DNA of 64,000 nucleotides from Aminithiophilus ramosus (lineage in GTDB: Bacteria; Synergistota; Synergistia; Synergistales; Aminithiophilaceae), in contig NZ_CP072943.1 of the NCBI RefSeq assembly GCF_018069705.1, positions 682,001-746,000 of the forward strand, read 5' to 3'. Below the pieces are notes generated by a model. The model was not told where the DNA came from. It worked only from the letters and a program-made list of their open reading frames with translations, and searched no databases. A program made the translations under genes and the position numbers. Numbering within the stretch: position 1 is the stretch's first letter; each line of letters begins with the position of its first letter. Below, piece by piece: positions 1 through 9,617 of the stretch.

Positions 1-237
1 ATCTTCGGGCTGCGGACCTCGAGGCCGAACGAAATCGGCCCGCCCCGTCCTTTCAAGGGAGACGGCAGGCAGGGCCTCGAGAAAAGCCACCTCTCCATAT
101 CCCTCCCAACCTTTGAGAAACTGTACGATGGCAACACGTCCTCCATGGCCGAGAAGACGTATGGCCAACCCGATGGCACAGGTCGTCTTGCCCTTGCCGT
201 CACCGGTATAAACCTGAACGAGCCCTTTTGCCGCCAC
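1..237 (-). CDS. cobO: Corrinoid adenosyltransferase (CobO/BtuR type), N-terminal part
   Basis: This is the first 79 codons of a gene that runs off the window edge. The protein transfers the adenosyl group of ATP to the cobalt of cobalamin or cobyrinic acid diamide, in the cytoplasm. The start of the protein shows the family's modified P-loop GDGKGKTT at about residues 12-19, then a hydrophobic strand ending QFLKG. The start is taken as GTG at 237 because an in-frame stop (TGA) lies just upstream and an AGGGG motif precedes it. It follows the unrecognised gene at 329-1393, with a strong hairpin in between, so it may be transcribed partly on its own. Family assignment is secure; CobO versus BtuR naming is not. 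Confidence 0.85.
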   Translation of the reverse strand, partial: MAAKGLVQVYTGDGKGKTTCAIGLAIRLLGHGGRVAIVQFLKGWEGYGEVAFLEALPAVSLERTGRADFVRPRGPQPED

Positions 238-260
238 GCTGCATCATCCCCTTAGCTAAA

Positions 261-290
261 GGCTGCGCCCCTGGAAGCAGGGGCGCAGCC
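261..290 (-). terminator. GC-rich hairpin between two minus-strand genes
   Basis: A perfect 13-bp stem with a 4-base loop lies between the stop of the upstream gene and the cobO ribosome-binding site. Only a short T tract (TTT) follows on the minus strand. It could be a weak intrinsic terminator or a stabilising stem for the upstream mRNA. Confidence 0.5.
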
Positions 291-328
291 TTATCGATCC
301 TCTCATGCCCAGGACCGGACCACGCCGA

Positions 329-1393
329 TCATTCCTCGGAGCGAATCTTGTCCATTGCCGCCTTGATGCCCAGAGCGTCAAGGTCCTTCTCTTTGAGAGT
401 ATCCCAATGGACATCGAGGAAGACAAGGAAGACGAGACCGTAAGGGTCGATCTTCCACGCGTCCAGCTTCTCTCCGAAGGTCCGCCGGAGGGAGTCGAGG
501 CGGGCCCCGAGAGCCGCCTCGTCGAGGGCCAGGAACTGCTCCTCAAGCGACCGGAAATCGTCGATCTCGGCCGCCTCGAGGAGACGGGCGAGGCCGCGGA
601 GCGTCTCCTCCTGTTGGGCCAGGGGAGGACGCGAGAGGGAGATTCCTCTCTGGCTCGCCAGTCTTTCCCACGTCTCCAGCCACGAGGCATGGGCGCTGAA
701 AAAGAGGCGGAGCGAGGCCAGGTCAGGCCGATCCGAGGCGGAAAGGGGGCGCTCAGGCTGGGACTCGTCACCACCGTTTCGGGAAAGCCCCAGAGTCTGC
801 TCCTCCTCCGAGGAAATTCTTCTGTCGTCGGCGTCGTTGGAGACGCTGGGGAAAGCCCGTTCCCGCCGCTCCTCCCGAGACCGCACGCCCGCCTGAGAGA
901 GGAGGATGCGATAGCCCTCTTCGGCCTCCTCGAGAAGGGCATTCATGCGGGCCAGCTTGCGAACCAGCTTGGGGCTGGCCGCCCCCCCTTCAGAGAGACC
1001 GAGAGAGGCGTTCAGAACATCGCAGGCCCCCTGAAGAACGGTACCGACCTGAAGACGACAGCGCCTGCCGGCAAAGGGCAACCATTCACGGAGATCGGCG
1101 CGGGGAGCCGCCAACGAAAAGACATAGTCGGCCAGAGCCAGTTCTCCCTTTTCTTCAACGTCCCCCACGGCCTGAGAGAGACCGTCGTCGACGTCGAACT
1201 CGGCACGGAGAAGGTCGTCAAGGCGCTGGAGGTCGGAGGGGAAGAGAAGATCGACCTCACCGCGACAGCCTCCGTTTTCATCAGGATGCAAAAAAAGCCG
1301 AAATGTAAGGATTGAGGCGTCGGCGATCAAAGCTTTAAGAAGCTCTTCCATTCTCTCGGCAAAGAAAAATTGAGTTGAAGACATTTCCGTCAT
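329..1393 (-). CDS. Uncharacterised cytoplasmic protein, 354 aa
   Basis: I do not recognise this protein. It has no signal peptide or membrane segment. It is rich in Leu, Glu, Ala and Arg and looks mostly helical; a charged, low-complexity linker at about residues 165-215 separates two helical halves. The start ATG at 1393 lies three bases after the stop of the large TPR gene, so the two are almost certainly co-transcribed. Linkage to a membrane-anchored TPR protein hints at a shared role, but no function can be named. The opposite strand also has long open frames here (for example 305-1315), which I judge to be codon-bias shadows. Confidence 0.7.
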   Translation of the reverse strand: MTEMSSTQFFFAERMEELLKALIADASILTFRLFLHPDENGGCRGEVDLLFPSDLQRLDDLLRAEFDVDDGLSQAVGDVEEKGELALADYVFSLAAPRADLREWLPFAGRRCRLQVGTVLQGACDVLNASLGLSEGGAASPKLVRKLARMNALLEEAEEGYRILLSQAGVRSREERRERAFPSVSNDADDRRISSEEEQTLGLSRNGGDESQPERPLSASDRPDLASLRLFFSAHASWLETWERLASQRGISLSRPPLAQQEETLRGLARLLEAAEIDDFRSLEEQFLALDEAALGARLDSLRRTFGEKLDAWKIDPYGLVFLVFLDVHWDTLKEKDLDALGIKAAMDKIRSEE

Positions 1394-1396
1394 GAA

Positions 1397-4300
1397 TCAG
1401 TCACCACCCTTATCGATTGTTTTGCGGTTCGCATAGGCCTCCAGAAGGCGCCGCAGGCTCTCTCGAACGACGGGATCGCCGGGCGTCTGGAGAAAGGCGT
1501 AACGATACGACTCCCTGGCCTCACTGTACCGCTGGAGGTGACGCAGGGCATGGCCGAGGAGCATGGAAACCGCCGGATCCCTCTCTCGCTCCGACGGGGG
1601 GATGGCCTCGAGAAGGCGGGAAGCGTCGGAGAAACGCCCCCGAGCCAGGTGAGAATGAGCCCCTACGAGGGAAAGGCCGATTTGCCAGGGAGCGGGGTTT
1701 TCCGCTAAAGGATAACCGACTCCCAAAGACAGAAGGTAGCCGAAATAGGCGTCGGCCTCAACGGGGTTTTCCTCGACGGCAGCGGCAAAAGGTTCCAAGA
1801 AGGCCAGGCGCTCCTCCAGAGGAAGGCCGAGAGCCAGAGGTGTTCCGTCAAAGGCCGTCATATAGCCATCAAGGTAACGCTGCGACGCTCCCCGATCCAT
1901 CGGTTCCAGAGCGAGGCGTTCCTCTTCCCTTTCGTCACCACCGTCCTCAAAAGGATCCAGCTTAAAGTAGTGCCGGAAGGGATCGAGAGCCTCCTCTTCC
2001 CTTCCCTCGACGAGACGAAGAAGGGCGAGGTTGCGAGCCAAGGTCCGGTTCATGGGCGCCGAATCGAGTCCTCTCGAAAGAAGCTCCTCGGCCTCGTTTC
2101 CCTCCCCCTGACGATAACGGATCAGGGCGAGATTGTTCCAGGCGCGTCCCTGAGAGGGCGCCCGCAGAAGAAGTTCCCGATAATAGCGCTCGGCTCCGCG
2201 GAGATCGCCCTGTCTTTCCAGAACTCTCGCAAGAGGGAAGAGGACCTCTTCGAGGTTGGGATCGAGGGAGAACGCCTCTTTGAGCAAAGAGAGAGCCCGG
2301 CCCGGCTCGCCCCCCGACTCGCTCAGGGCGACACCCTGCAACCCCAGACTCCGAGCCCGCGCAAGACGCAGGGCCCTGCGCTGTTCGCTCACCCGGCTCA
2401 ATCCGGCCCGAGCCTCACCGTTGTGTTCGTCCTGATCGAGAGCCCCTCTGAAAAGACGTTCCGCTTCGTCAAGACGCCCTCGAGCCAGAGAGATCCTGCC
2501 AAGTTCCATAGGAGCCATACTATCGGCAGGATCGAGAACCATCAGCTCTTTCGCCGCAGCGAGGAGAGATTTCTCGTCGCCGCCTCGGCGCGCCGCCGCC
2601 ATCTGGCGCCGAAGGTCTTCCTTGCGGAGCCGAAAGACCTCCTCGGCCTCTTTCTTCCGGAGTTCCTCCATTCCCCGCAGCAGGTCTTGATCGTCGGGAG
2701 CTCCCTCGAGAAGTCTCTCGAAAAGAGGACGGGCCTCGGCGAAACGGTTCAGCCCCAAAAGGGCAAAGGCTTCCCCCCTGAGACAGACCTCGTCCCGCCC
2801 CTCCCAAAAAACTCCGGCACGGCGAAACAAAGCCAGAGCCTCTTCGAAACGCTCCGCGGCCAACGCATCCCTTCCGGCCTTTCGGAAATGGTCGGCTTCC
2901 TCTTCGTCTCGGCGAAGCTCCTCGAGGCGAAGAGTCTCCAAACGCTCTTTCTCCGCTCCGGTCTGAGCCGCGGAAAGAGCCGTTCTCAGGCGAGCGTTAT
3001 CGGGGTCACCCTCGAGAGCCTCCCGAAGCAGGGGAAGGGCTTCGTCCCATCGCTCCCCTTCGACGAGAGCGATGCCGAGGAGTCCTTTCAACTCAGGACG
3101 CTCCGGTGCCCTTTTCAGGGCCTCTCGGCAGAGGTCGATCGCCTCCGACCCCCTCCCCGAGGCGGCACAGAGGGAACCGAGCTCGGCATAGGCTTGCCAT
3201 GAAGAGGGCTCAACCGTCAGGGCCTCCCGAAAAAGGGGTTCGGCCTCCTCCACTCTACCGCCACGAGACGCCGCCTGTCCCATCAGCAGGAGGATCTTCC
3301 CGTCCGGCCCGGCCACGTCGTGAAGTTCTCGGAAGACATCAAAAGCCTCCTCCGCATTCCCTTTCTCCAGGAGAAGGCGACCATAGGCTTCTTTCAAGGC
3401 AGGAGAGAGAGGTCCCTTCTCCTCGAGATGGGGCAAAAGCTGTCGAAGCGACGGAAGATCCTCTTTTTCGAGGGCCTCGCGGACGTTCTTCTCCCAGAGC
3501 CGAGGGAGAATCACTTTCTGGGAAAAGGCGTAACCTCCGGCCACAAGAGAGGCGGCCACGAGGACCGTTCCGCCCCGCACCGCCCAGGAACGTCTCCTGC
3601 CCGCCTCGGCCTTGGCCGAAGGGGGCAGGAGGAACTCGGCATGTTCCTCTCCGACCGAAACGTCACCGACGGGAGAGGAAAAGGGCTGAGGCTCCATTCT
3701 CGGAGAGAGAGGCGTCTCGGTTCCTTCGGGGGAAATCTCGGCAAAGGACACATCCGTTCCTCCCGCAGGAAGAGGAATTCCTTCTTCGCGCTGGCCCTGG
3801 GGCTGGCCCTGATCCGCTTCGACAAAGGCGCCGGGGAAGGCCGCAAGCGGCCGAACAGAAGCGTCAGGGCTTTCTGAAAAAGCCGCAACGCGCCTCTCGG
3901 CCACGGAACCATCCCCTGCTTCCTCCGCGAGAAGGCTGAGGGCCTCGTCCCGCTCCGGCCCCCCGAGGAGAGATCCTCTGCTAAAACCGGAGACAGGCCG
4001 ACTTCCTCCGCCTCGTCCCAAGAGACGTCCCTCTCGCCCGTGGAGACCGCTGCGCCCTCCTCTGGAGGGCGCTCTTCATCGAATTCTTCCTGAAAAAGGG
4101 GCAGGGGGGCGCTCTCTTCTCGGTCGAAGGGCAAGGATTCCTCCGCGGGAATTCCCTCGGAGGGAAGGCTTTTTCCCTTTTCTTCTTCCGACAGCGCAGC
4201 CGCCTCAAGAGCGAGCTCCTCCTCGAGGTCGGAGGGCACGGACAGAGCTTCGAGAGCCCCTGTCTCTCGCTCGGCCGCAGGTTCTCCCGCCGAAAGCTTT

Positions 4301-4815
4301 TCGAAAGGCCTGACCGCTGCCGCCTTTTCCTCCGAAAAGGTTCGCACGTCAGGCATCTCCGGGAGATCAACCTCATCGTGGGGAGACAGGGTTTCGTCTT
4401 CGTCTTCGAGAGAGAGCGCCATCGCTCCGGATGCGATCTCCCGTTCCTCAGGGATTTCGAAAGGAGACTCTTCCGGAAAAGCCTCCTCCGAGGGGGAAGC
4501 CGGAGCGATCGGACCCGCATCCGATCCGGCCTCCGCTGCAGAATCCGCAGGAGAGTCGCCGCCAGAGGCCCCCTCTCCGCCGGGATGGTCGAGAAGGAGC
4601 GACCGGACCCAGGGCAGGAGGTGCCCGTCATCGGAGAGCATCCGTTCTTTTCGAGGCGGCTCTCCTTTATCTACGGAGAAGACATCACCGCGAGCACTCC
4701 CGTCGGGACGCCCCCAGATGGAAAAGGCGTTTTTCGTGGCCTGATCGGTGGCGGAAAAGGGACGGGATCGGTCTCCGAAAAAACCGGTCCAAGCCACCAG
4801 AGGGGGCTCGGTCAT
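1397..4815 (-). CDS. Large membrane-anchored TPR protein, apparent frameshift at a G-run
   Basis: Two reading frames together encode one protein of about 1139 aa. The first frame, from ATG 4815, gives about 284 very acidic, low-complexity residues. Coding quality then moves to the -1 frame at the run of six G (3959-3964 on the plus strand), continuing the acidic region. Next come an Arg-rich stretch, one membrane segment near residues 415-435 and then many TPR repeats to the C-terminus. The positive charge before the membrane segment suggests a cytoplasmic acidic N-terminus and TPRs outside the inner membrane. The start is supported by a promoter at 4837-4866. The junction could be a sequencing error, a mutation, or programmed -1 slippage, since the site reads G-GGG-GGC in frame. 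The TPRs imply protein binding; no partner is evident. Confidence 0.75.
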
Positions 4816-4836
4816 GGCCTGCCGTTCTAAGCGAAA

Positions 4837-4866
4837 ATTATGGGTGCCGCTTCCTGCATGAGGCAA
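4837..4866 (-). promoter_or_regulatory. Promoter of the TPR gene
   Basis: The minus strand reads TTGCCT (4861-4866), an 18-base spacer and CATAAT (4837-4842). The predicted transcript starts shortly before ATG 4815, which supports that start over an in-frame ATG at 4866. Confidence 0.55.
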
Positions 4867-5081
4867 AGAGAAACACCCCCGGTGGCTGACAATGAAGTTC
4901 GCAACGGCAGGTCACACCGACGAACGGACGAAGCCTTCGATTCGGAGAGGGCATGAGGGGACAGAAACCCCGGAGGCCCGCTGGCAGATCAAGGGAGCCT
5001 CCGGCACAAGTCTCATGAAGATCCAACAAAGCCCAAACACTATATCACCGACGTACGGAACAAGTCAAAGACGGAAGGGAA

Positions 5082-5098
5082 GAGGGCCGTCAGCCCTC
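5082..5098 (-). terminator. Possible terminator at the glpX stop
   Basis: A 6-bp GC stem with a 5-base loop overlaps the glpX stop codon and is followed by TTCCCTTCC on the minus strand. It is short, so confidence is low. The remaining DNA up to the TPR promoter (about 5099 is inside glpX; 4867-5081 is intergenic) shows no other feature. Confidence 0.35.
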
Positions 5099-6076
5099 GT
5101 AGTTCACGCCGCTGATCTCGCGGAGCTTTTCGGCGCTGTGTATCGCCTCGATATAGCGGATGGTGCCACTTTTGGCGCGCATCACCAGCGACGTCGTCTT
5201 GATTTTCCGCCCTTCATAACGGACGCCCTTGAGGAGCTCTCCGTCGGTCACGCCCGTGGCGGCGAAGAAGACGTTCTTCCCCTTGACCAGGTCCTCCAGC
5301 TGGAGAACGGCGTCGAGGTCCTGCCCCACCTGGCCGCAACGCTCGGCCTCCTCCTCGTTGCGGGGCCAGAGCATACACTGGAGATTCCCGCCGACGCACT
5401 TGAGGGCCGCAGCGGAAATGACCGCCTCCGGCGAGCCTCCGACACCGGCGAGAAGATCGATGCCGCTTTCCTCCTTGCACGTCATGAGGGCTCCCGCCAC
5501 ATCACCGTCAGGGATGAGCCGAATCAGGGCCCCGGTGGAACGGATGGCCGCGATGAGTTTTTCGTGTCTGGGACGATCGAGAACGACGACGGTGACATCG
5601 CGGGGTTTTTTGTTTTTGGCCTTGGCGACACGGGCGATGTTCTCCTCTATGGGGATGGTGATATCGATCACGTCGGCCGCCGTCGGTCCCGTGGCCAACT
5701 TGTTCATGTAGAAAATATGCTTGGGGTCGTAAAAGGCCCCCCTCTCGCCGACAGCGACGACGCTGACCGAGTTGGGACGGCCAAGGGCACAGAGGCGGGT
5801 TCCATCAATGGGATCGACGGCGATATCGACCTGCGGTTCGGAGCCGGTTCCAAGGCGTTCGCCGTTGAAAAGCATGGGAGCCTCGTCCTTTTCTCCCTCG
5901 CCGATGACGACAACGCCATCCATCTCGACCGTGTTGAGCATGAAACGCATGGCATCGACGGCGGCCTTGTCGGCTCCATTCTTGTCGCCGCGCCCCATCC
6001 AACGTCCGGCCGCCATGGCCGCCGATTCCGTAGCCCTCACCAATTCGAGGGCCATGTTTCTCTCGGGAACAGACAT
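5090..6076 (-). CDS. glpX: Class II fructose-1,6-bisphosphatase
   Basis: The enzyme removes the 1-phosphate of fructose 1,6-bisphosphate in gluconeogenesis, in the cytoplasm. The 328-aa protein has the usual length for GlpX. It shows [10 protein letters not shown] at about residues 59-67 and the metal-binding motif DPIDGT at about 88-93, both typical of the lithium-sensitive phosphatase fold. ATG 6076 has AGGAGG upstream. It lies 41 bases after purB and is probably the last gene of that transcript. Presence of GlpX fits an organism growing on amino acids that must make sugars, but that is inference. Confidence 0.95.
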   Translation of the reverse strand: MSVPERNMALELVRATESAAMAAGRWMGRGDKNGADKAAVDAMRFMLNTVEMDGVVVIGEGEKDEAPMLFNGERLGTGSEPQVDIAVDPIDGTRLCALGRPNSVSVVAVGERGAFYDPKHIFYMNKLATGPTAADVIDITIPIEENIARVAKAKNKKPRDVTVVVLDRPRHEKLIAAIRSTGALIRLIPDGDVAGALMTCKEESGIDLLAGVGGSPEAVISAAALKCVGGNLQCMLWPRNEEEAERCGQVGQDLDAVLQLEDLVKGKNVFFAATGVTDGELLKGVRYEGRKIKTTSLVMRAKSGTIRYIEAIHSAEKLREISGVNYEG

Positions 6077-6117
6077 GAGAACCTACACCTCCTGGAAGCT
6101 GCACGAGCCGCTGAGAC

Positions 6118-7416
6118 TCATGGCTTGGGAAAACGGGCAAAAATCCTGTCCACGTACTGAGTATAATGCCCCACGTCGAAGAGGGCCTCCATCTGAAGAC
6201 TGGAAAGGCGCCCTTTCAGGCGGGGATCGGCCAGCAGAAGGTCGCGAAACTGCCCCTCGCCGGCCCAGCAGCGCATGGCATTGTCCTGGACGACGGAGTA
6301 AGCCTCTTCCCGGGCCAGGCCGAAACGCTCGACCAGGTCGAGAAGGATCCTTTGGCTGAAGACAAGGCCTCGAGTCAGCTCGAGGTTTTTCTTCATTTTT
6401 TCTTCATCCACCTCGAGGCCTGTGACGATTTTACGCGTCACCCGGAGAGCGTAGTGAATCAGGTGAAAGGCATCGGGCCATATGATCCGCTCTACGGAAG
6501 AGTGGCTGATGTCGCGCTCGTGCCAGAGGGCCACATTTTCGAGGGCGACTTGGCCGTAGCTCCGAAGGAGTCGGGCCATCCCGCAAACGCGCTCGCACAG
6601 GATGGGGTTGCGCTTGTGAGGCATGGCAGACGAGCCCTTCTGCCCTTTTCCGAACGGTTCAAAAGCCTCGCGGACTTCTGTGCGCTGAAGATGGCGAATT
6701 TCGAGGCTGAAGCGCTCCAGGGCCGTCCCCAAAAGGGCCAGGACGGACATGACCTGGGCGTGACGGTCTCGCTGAATGACTTGGGTCGAGATGGGCGCCG
6801 CCTTGAGGCCCAGCAGGGCACAGACACGCTCCTCGACTTCTGGGGCACAGTGAGCGTAGGTCCCAACGGCCCCGGACACTTTTCCGAAACGGATCGCCTC
6901 TCTGGCGCTTTTCAGCCGCTCCACATCATGGGTCAGTTGGTCGTAGTGGTTGAGCAATTTGAGGCCGAAGGTCGTCGGTTCGCCGTGGATGCCGTGCGTC
7001 CGGCCGACGCAGAGAGTTCTCCTGTAGCGGTGGGCCTGCCGCAGGAGGTCGAGGGCCAAACCCTCCGTTTCAGCGATGACCACATCGAGACTCTGCCCCA
7101 ACAGAAGGGCCGATGCCGTATCAAGGACGTCACTGCTCGTCAGACCGAGATGAACGAAACGGCCTGCCGCCCCGACCTTTTCGGAAACACTGCTCACGAA
7201 AGCGATGACGTCGTGATGGACCTGGGCCTCTATCTCGGCGATCCTGTCGAGATCGAAATCGGCTCGCTCGATGATATCGGCCAAAGCCTCATCGGGAATC
7301 ACTCCGTCCTCGTTCCAGATGCGACACACGGCAAGCTCGACATCAAGCCACACTTTAAACTTGTTTCGCTCCGACCAGATATGGTGCATAGCCTCCGTCT
7401 GATATCTCTCGATCAT
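6118..7416 (-). CDS. purB: Adenylosuccinate lyase
   Basis: This enzyme splits SAICAR and adenylosuccinate, releasing fumarate, in purine synthesis. The 432-aa protein carries the fumarase/aspartase superfamily signature SSAMPHKRNP at about residues 262-271, and GRTHGIHGEPTTFG at about 138-151 with the catalytic histidine. The chosen ATG 7416 follows AAGGAGG and overlaps the stop of the DUF4416 gene by four bases (ATGA). An upstream in-frame start at 7443 would lie inside that gene and lacks this signal. Pairing with the DUF4416 gene suggests translational coupling. Confidence 0.96.
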   Translation of the reverse strand: MIERYQTEAMHHIWSERNKFKVWLDVELAVCRIWNEDGVIPDEALADIIERADFDLDRIAEIEAQVHHDVIAFVSSVSEKVGAAGRFVHLGLTSSDVLDTASALLLGQSLDVVIAETEGLALDLLRQAHRYRRTLCVGRTHGIHGEPTTFGLKLLNHYDQLTHDVERLKSAREAIRFGKVSGAVGTYAHCAPEVEERVCALLGLKAAPISTQVIQRDRHAQVMSVLALLGTALERFSLEIRHLQRTEVREAFEPFGKGQKGSSAMPHKRNPILCERVCGMARLLRSYGQVALENVALWHERDISHSSVERIIWPDAFHLIHYALRVTRKIVTGLEVDEEKMKKNLELTRGLVFSQRILLDLVERFGLAREEAYSVVQDNAMRCWAGEGQFRDLLLADPRLKGRLSSLQMEALFDVGHYTQYVDRIFARFPKP

Positions 7417-7922
7417 TGACGAACCTCCTTGACCTGGCGACACCAGTCCCGACGCACATCGCTGAGAAAAGCATCATAAACGCCGCTGCGAAAATCGGAA
7501 TAGGTATAGTCTAAAGGACACCAACGTCCTTTTCGAAACAAGAGCGTCACTTCGGCGAAAACGGAACCGCCCAGATAGACCCTGTGTCCGTGGTCTTTCG
7601 TCGAGGCGAGGACGAGGCGGGCACCGTCGACGTAGCCGGGGTCGATGTTGACCCGTCGCCGGACGGCACTTCGTCTTTCCAGGGCGATGGCCGTCTTTTT
7701 CCAAAGGACAAGCCCTTCGGCCGGTTGTAGTGACGGAAAGGAACAGAACCCTCTGTACAGGACCGGGGCAATCTCCCGATAATAATCGGTGGACGCAAAA
7801 AGGACCCCCTCCAGAAGGCGCTCCGGCCGCCCCCACAGAGGCTCTACCTGATCGAGAACCCATTGAAGCCACTCTCTATCGGGGTAAAGAAGGGCCACAA
7901 CGCGTTTGACCAGGCCCGTCAC
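7413..7922 (-). CDS. DUF4416 family protein
   Basis: A 169-aa cytoplasmic protein that I place in the DUF4416 family. The family signatures visible are the Asp-Tyr-Tyr of the STDYY segment, the IDPGYV segment and the closing TYSDFRSG/YDAFLSDVR region. Its function is unknown. It overlaps both neighbours by four bases (ATGA at each end), so it is tightly coupled to purB and to the unrecognised gene upstream. Conserved linkage to a purine gene could mean a nucleotide-related role, which is only a guess. Confidence 0.75.
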   Translation of the reverse strand: MTGLVKRVVALLYPDREWLQWVLDQVEPLWGRPERLLEGVLFASTDYYREIAPVLYRGFCSFPSLQPAEGLVLWKKTAIALERRSAVRRRVNIDPGYVDGARLVLASTKDHGHRVYLGGSVFAEVTLLFRKGRWCPLDYTYSDFRSGVYDAFLSDVRRDWCRQVKEVRQ

Positions 7923-8659
7923 TTTCCTTCTCCCTCCCCTCGAGACTGCCTGACGGCGATATAGCCGAGAAGATTTCCCTCCCAGACGCAGGGGAGAAGA
8001 GACTTGTCTTCCCGCGTTCTCCTGCTATCGGCGGCAAAGCGTTCGATGGAGGCACCGTTCTCCTTCATGCGCGACACCAGAGCTTTGCCGACGGCAGCCC
8101 ACCAGACGATTTCCTGCGCCGTCAGAAAATCCAGGGAGACATCTTCCAGGAAATAACGCCCCTCCCCGAGGTGACGGATCATGAAATGGCGCCCCTCCGA
8201 TTCGAAGGCCTCCTCCTCGCCCGTCGCCATGTTCCGCAGAGTCTCAAGGGGCAATTGCAGCTCCCCCCATCGGGAACGGGCCTCTTCGTTGAAAAGCAGA
8301 GCCCCTTCGTGGAGGCAGACGACAGGAAGAGGGACATCAAACCAGGGATCGGAAAGGGGAAGGCTGTCGCTCTCGCCGACGGTGCTGAGGCAGCTTCGCC
8401 CTTCCAGGAGATCAAGGACCACCGTCTGAGGAGCCAATCGTTCCACGGCGGCCCGGCCAAGTCCAGGCTCGGAGGAGAGCGAAATCAAGGTCTTGCCCCC
8501 CCAGCCTCTCTCGACAAGGGCGAAAAGCTGCTCCTTGTGGAAGAAGCGCACTTTATGGCCCGACCGAACACGAACCAGCTCCCCATTCAGTCGGAAAAGG
8601 GCTCTGAGGAGATCATGAATCGAGGACTTCTCCGACAGGCCTTCGCCAAGATCTTTCAT
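7919..8659 (-). CDS. Uncharacterised protein, 246 aa
   Basis: I do not recognise this protein. It is soluble, with no signal peptide or membrane helix. The N-terminal part (LRVRSGHKVRFFHKEQ region, about residues 20-45) and a second alpha/beta part could be small sensory-type folds, but no motif is decisive. ATG 8659 is chosen because GAGGAG precedes it and it starts one base after the ftsY stop. A longer frame from 8749 would overlap ftsY by about 90 bases. It sits in a chain ftsY - this gene - DUF4416 - purB with overlaps or one-base gaps, indicating one operon. Confidence 0.65.
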   Translation of the reverse strand: MKDLGEGLSEKSSIHDLLRALFRLNGELVRVRSGHKVRFFHKEQLFALVERGWGGKTLISLSSEPGLGRAAVERLAPQTVVLDLLEGRSCLSTVGESDSLPLSDPWFDVPLPVVCLHEGALLFNEEARSRWGELQLPLETLRNMATGEEEAFESEGRHFMIRHLGEGRYFLEDVSLDFLTAQEIVWWAAVGKALVSRMKENGASIERFAADSRRTREDKSLLPCVWEGNLLGYIAVRQSRGEGEGK

Positions 8660-8660
8660 C

Positions 8661-9593
8661 TCAGTCTCCTCGGTTGGAGAGAAGCTCCTCGACAAAATCG
8701 TGAGGGCTGAAAAGGCGAAGGTCCTCAACACCTTCGCCGAGGCCGACATAACGGATCGGCAGCTTTAGCCGGTCGACGACGGACAGGAGGACTCCTCCCT
8801 TGGCCGTATTGTCGTATTTTGCGAGAATGACTCCTGTCAGGCCCAGGGCCTCGTGAAAAGCCTCGACCTGACGAAACCCGTTCTGTCCCATGACGGCATC
8901 GAGAACGAGGAGAACTTCAACGGCCTCGGAGGGCAATTCCCTGTCGATGACGCGCCTCAGTTTGCGCAGTTCTTCCATCAGATTGTGTTTTGTGTGCAAT
9001 CTTCCCGCCGAGTCGGCCAGGATGAGATCGGCATCTGTAGATCGAGCGGCCTGTATGGCATCGAAAACGACGGCGGCGGCATCGCTGCCAGGCCCCTGAG
9101 AGACGACCCGACAGCCGGTCCGTTCCCCCCAGGATTTAAGCTGATCGATGGCAGCGGCGCGGTAGGTGTCAGCCGCTGCCAAGAGGACGCGATGTCCCTG
9201 TCGTCTGTACTGAGCCGCGAGCTTCCCCGCCGTCGTCGTCTTTCCACTGCCATTGACGCCGACGAGGAGCGTCAGCGACGGTCGGGGAGAAAGGGCCAAC
9301 GGCTCTCCCATCCCCTTGACGGAAAGGAGGCGATCTTCCAGAAGAGAAAGGAAATAGTCCCTCAACTGCGACGTTTCGGAGAGGTGCCCTTTTTTTGCAT
9401 ACTCCCTGAGCTCGGCGATGAGACGCTCGGCCAGTTCGACGCCGACATCGCCGGAGACGAGAAGATCTTCAAGGTTCTCCCAGAAAGCCTCCGAAACGGT
9501 TCCACCCAGAAAAAGGGCGGCTATGCCTTGGCTCCAGCGATTACGAACGCCTTTGAGGCCATCTCTGAGTTTATCCCAAAAAGCCACAGCCAA
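8661..9593 (-). CDS. ftsY: Signal recognition particle receptor FtsY
   Basis: FtsY is the membrane-associated GTPase that docks SRP-ribosome complexes at the translocon. The 310-aa protein has an NG-domain layout: an N-terminal helical bundle, P-loop GVNGSGKTT at about 112-120, ADTYRAAA near 141-148, and a G3 motif DSAGR at about 194-198. There is no long acidic A domain, as in many Gram-positives. Two motifs deviate: G3 is DSAGR instead of DTAGR, and G4 is AKYDN (about 258-262) instead of TKLDG. Lys and Asp of G4 remain, so it may still bind GTP. Confidence 0.95.
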   Translation of the reverse strand: MAVAFWDKLRDGLKGVRNRWSQGIAALFLGGTVSEAFWENLEDLLVSGDVGVELAERLIAELREYAKKGHLSETSQLRDYFLSLLEDRLLSVKGMGEPLALSPRPSLTLLVGVNGSGKTTTAGKLAAQYRRQGHRVLLAAADTYRAAAIDQLKSWGERTGCRVVSQGPGSDAAAVVFDAIQAARSTDADLILADSAGRLHTKHNLMEELRKLRRVIDRELPSEAVEVLLVLDAVMGQNGFRQVEAFHEALGLTGVILAKYDNTAKGGVLLSVVDRLKLPIRYVGLGEGVEDLRLFSPHDFVEELLSNRGD

Positions 9594-9617
9594 GCCTCCT
9601 CACGGCATAAAGTCCCA

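Noticed and set aside
305-1315. Long plus-strand open frame opposite the unknown gene
   Set aside because: No ribosome site; it mirrors the codon bias of the minus-strand gene, which fits the operon.
4838-5029. 63-codon minus-strand frame in the gap before the TPR gene
   Set aside because: No ribosome site or similarity; overlaps the predicted promoter.
4892-6160. Plus-strand open frame across glpX
   Set aside because: It is antisense to a certain glpX and shows no protein features.
7417-7443. Upstream start for purB
   Set aside because: ATG 7416 has AAGGAGG and a four-base overlap with the gene before it.
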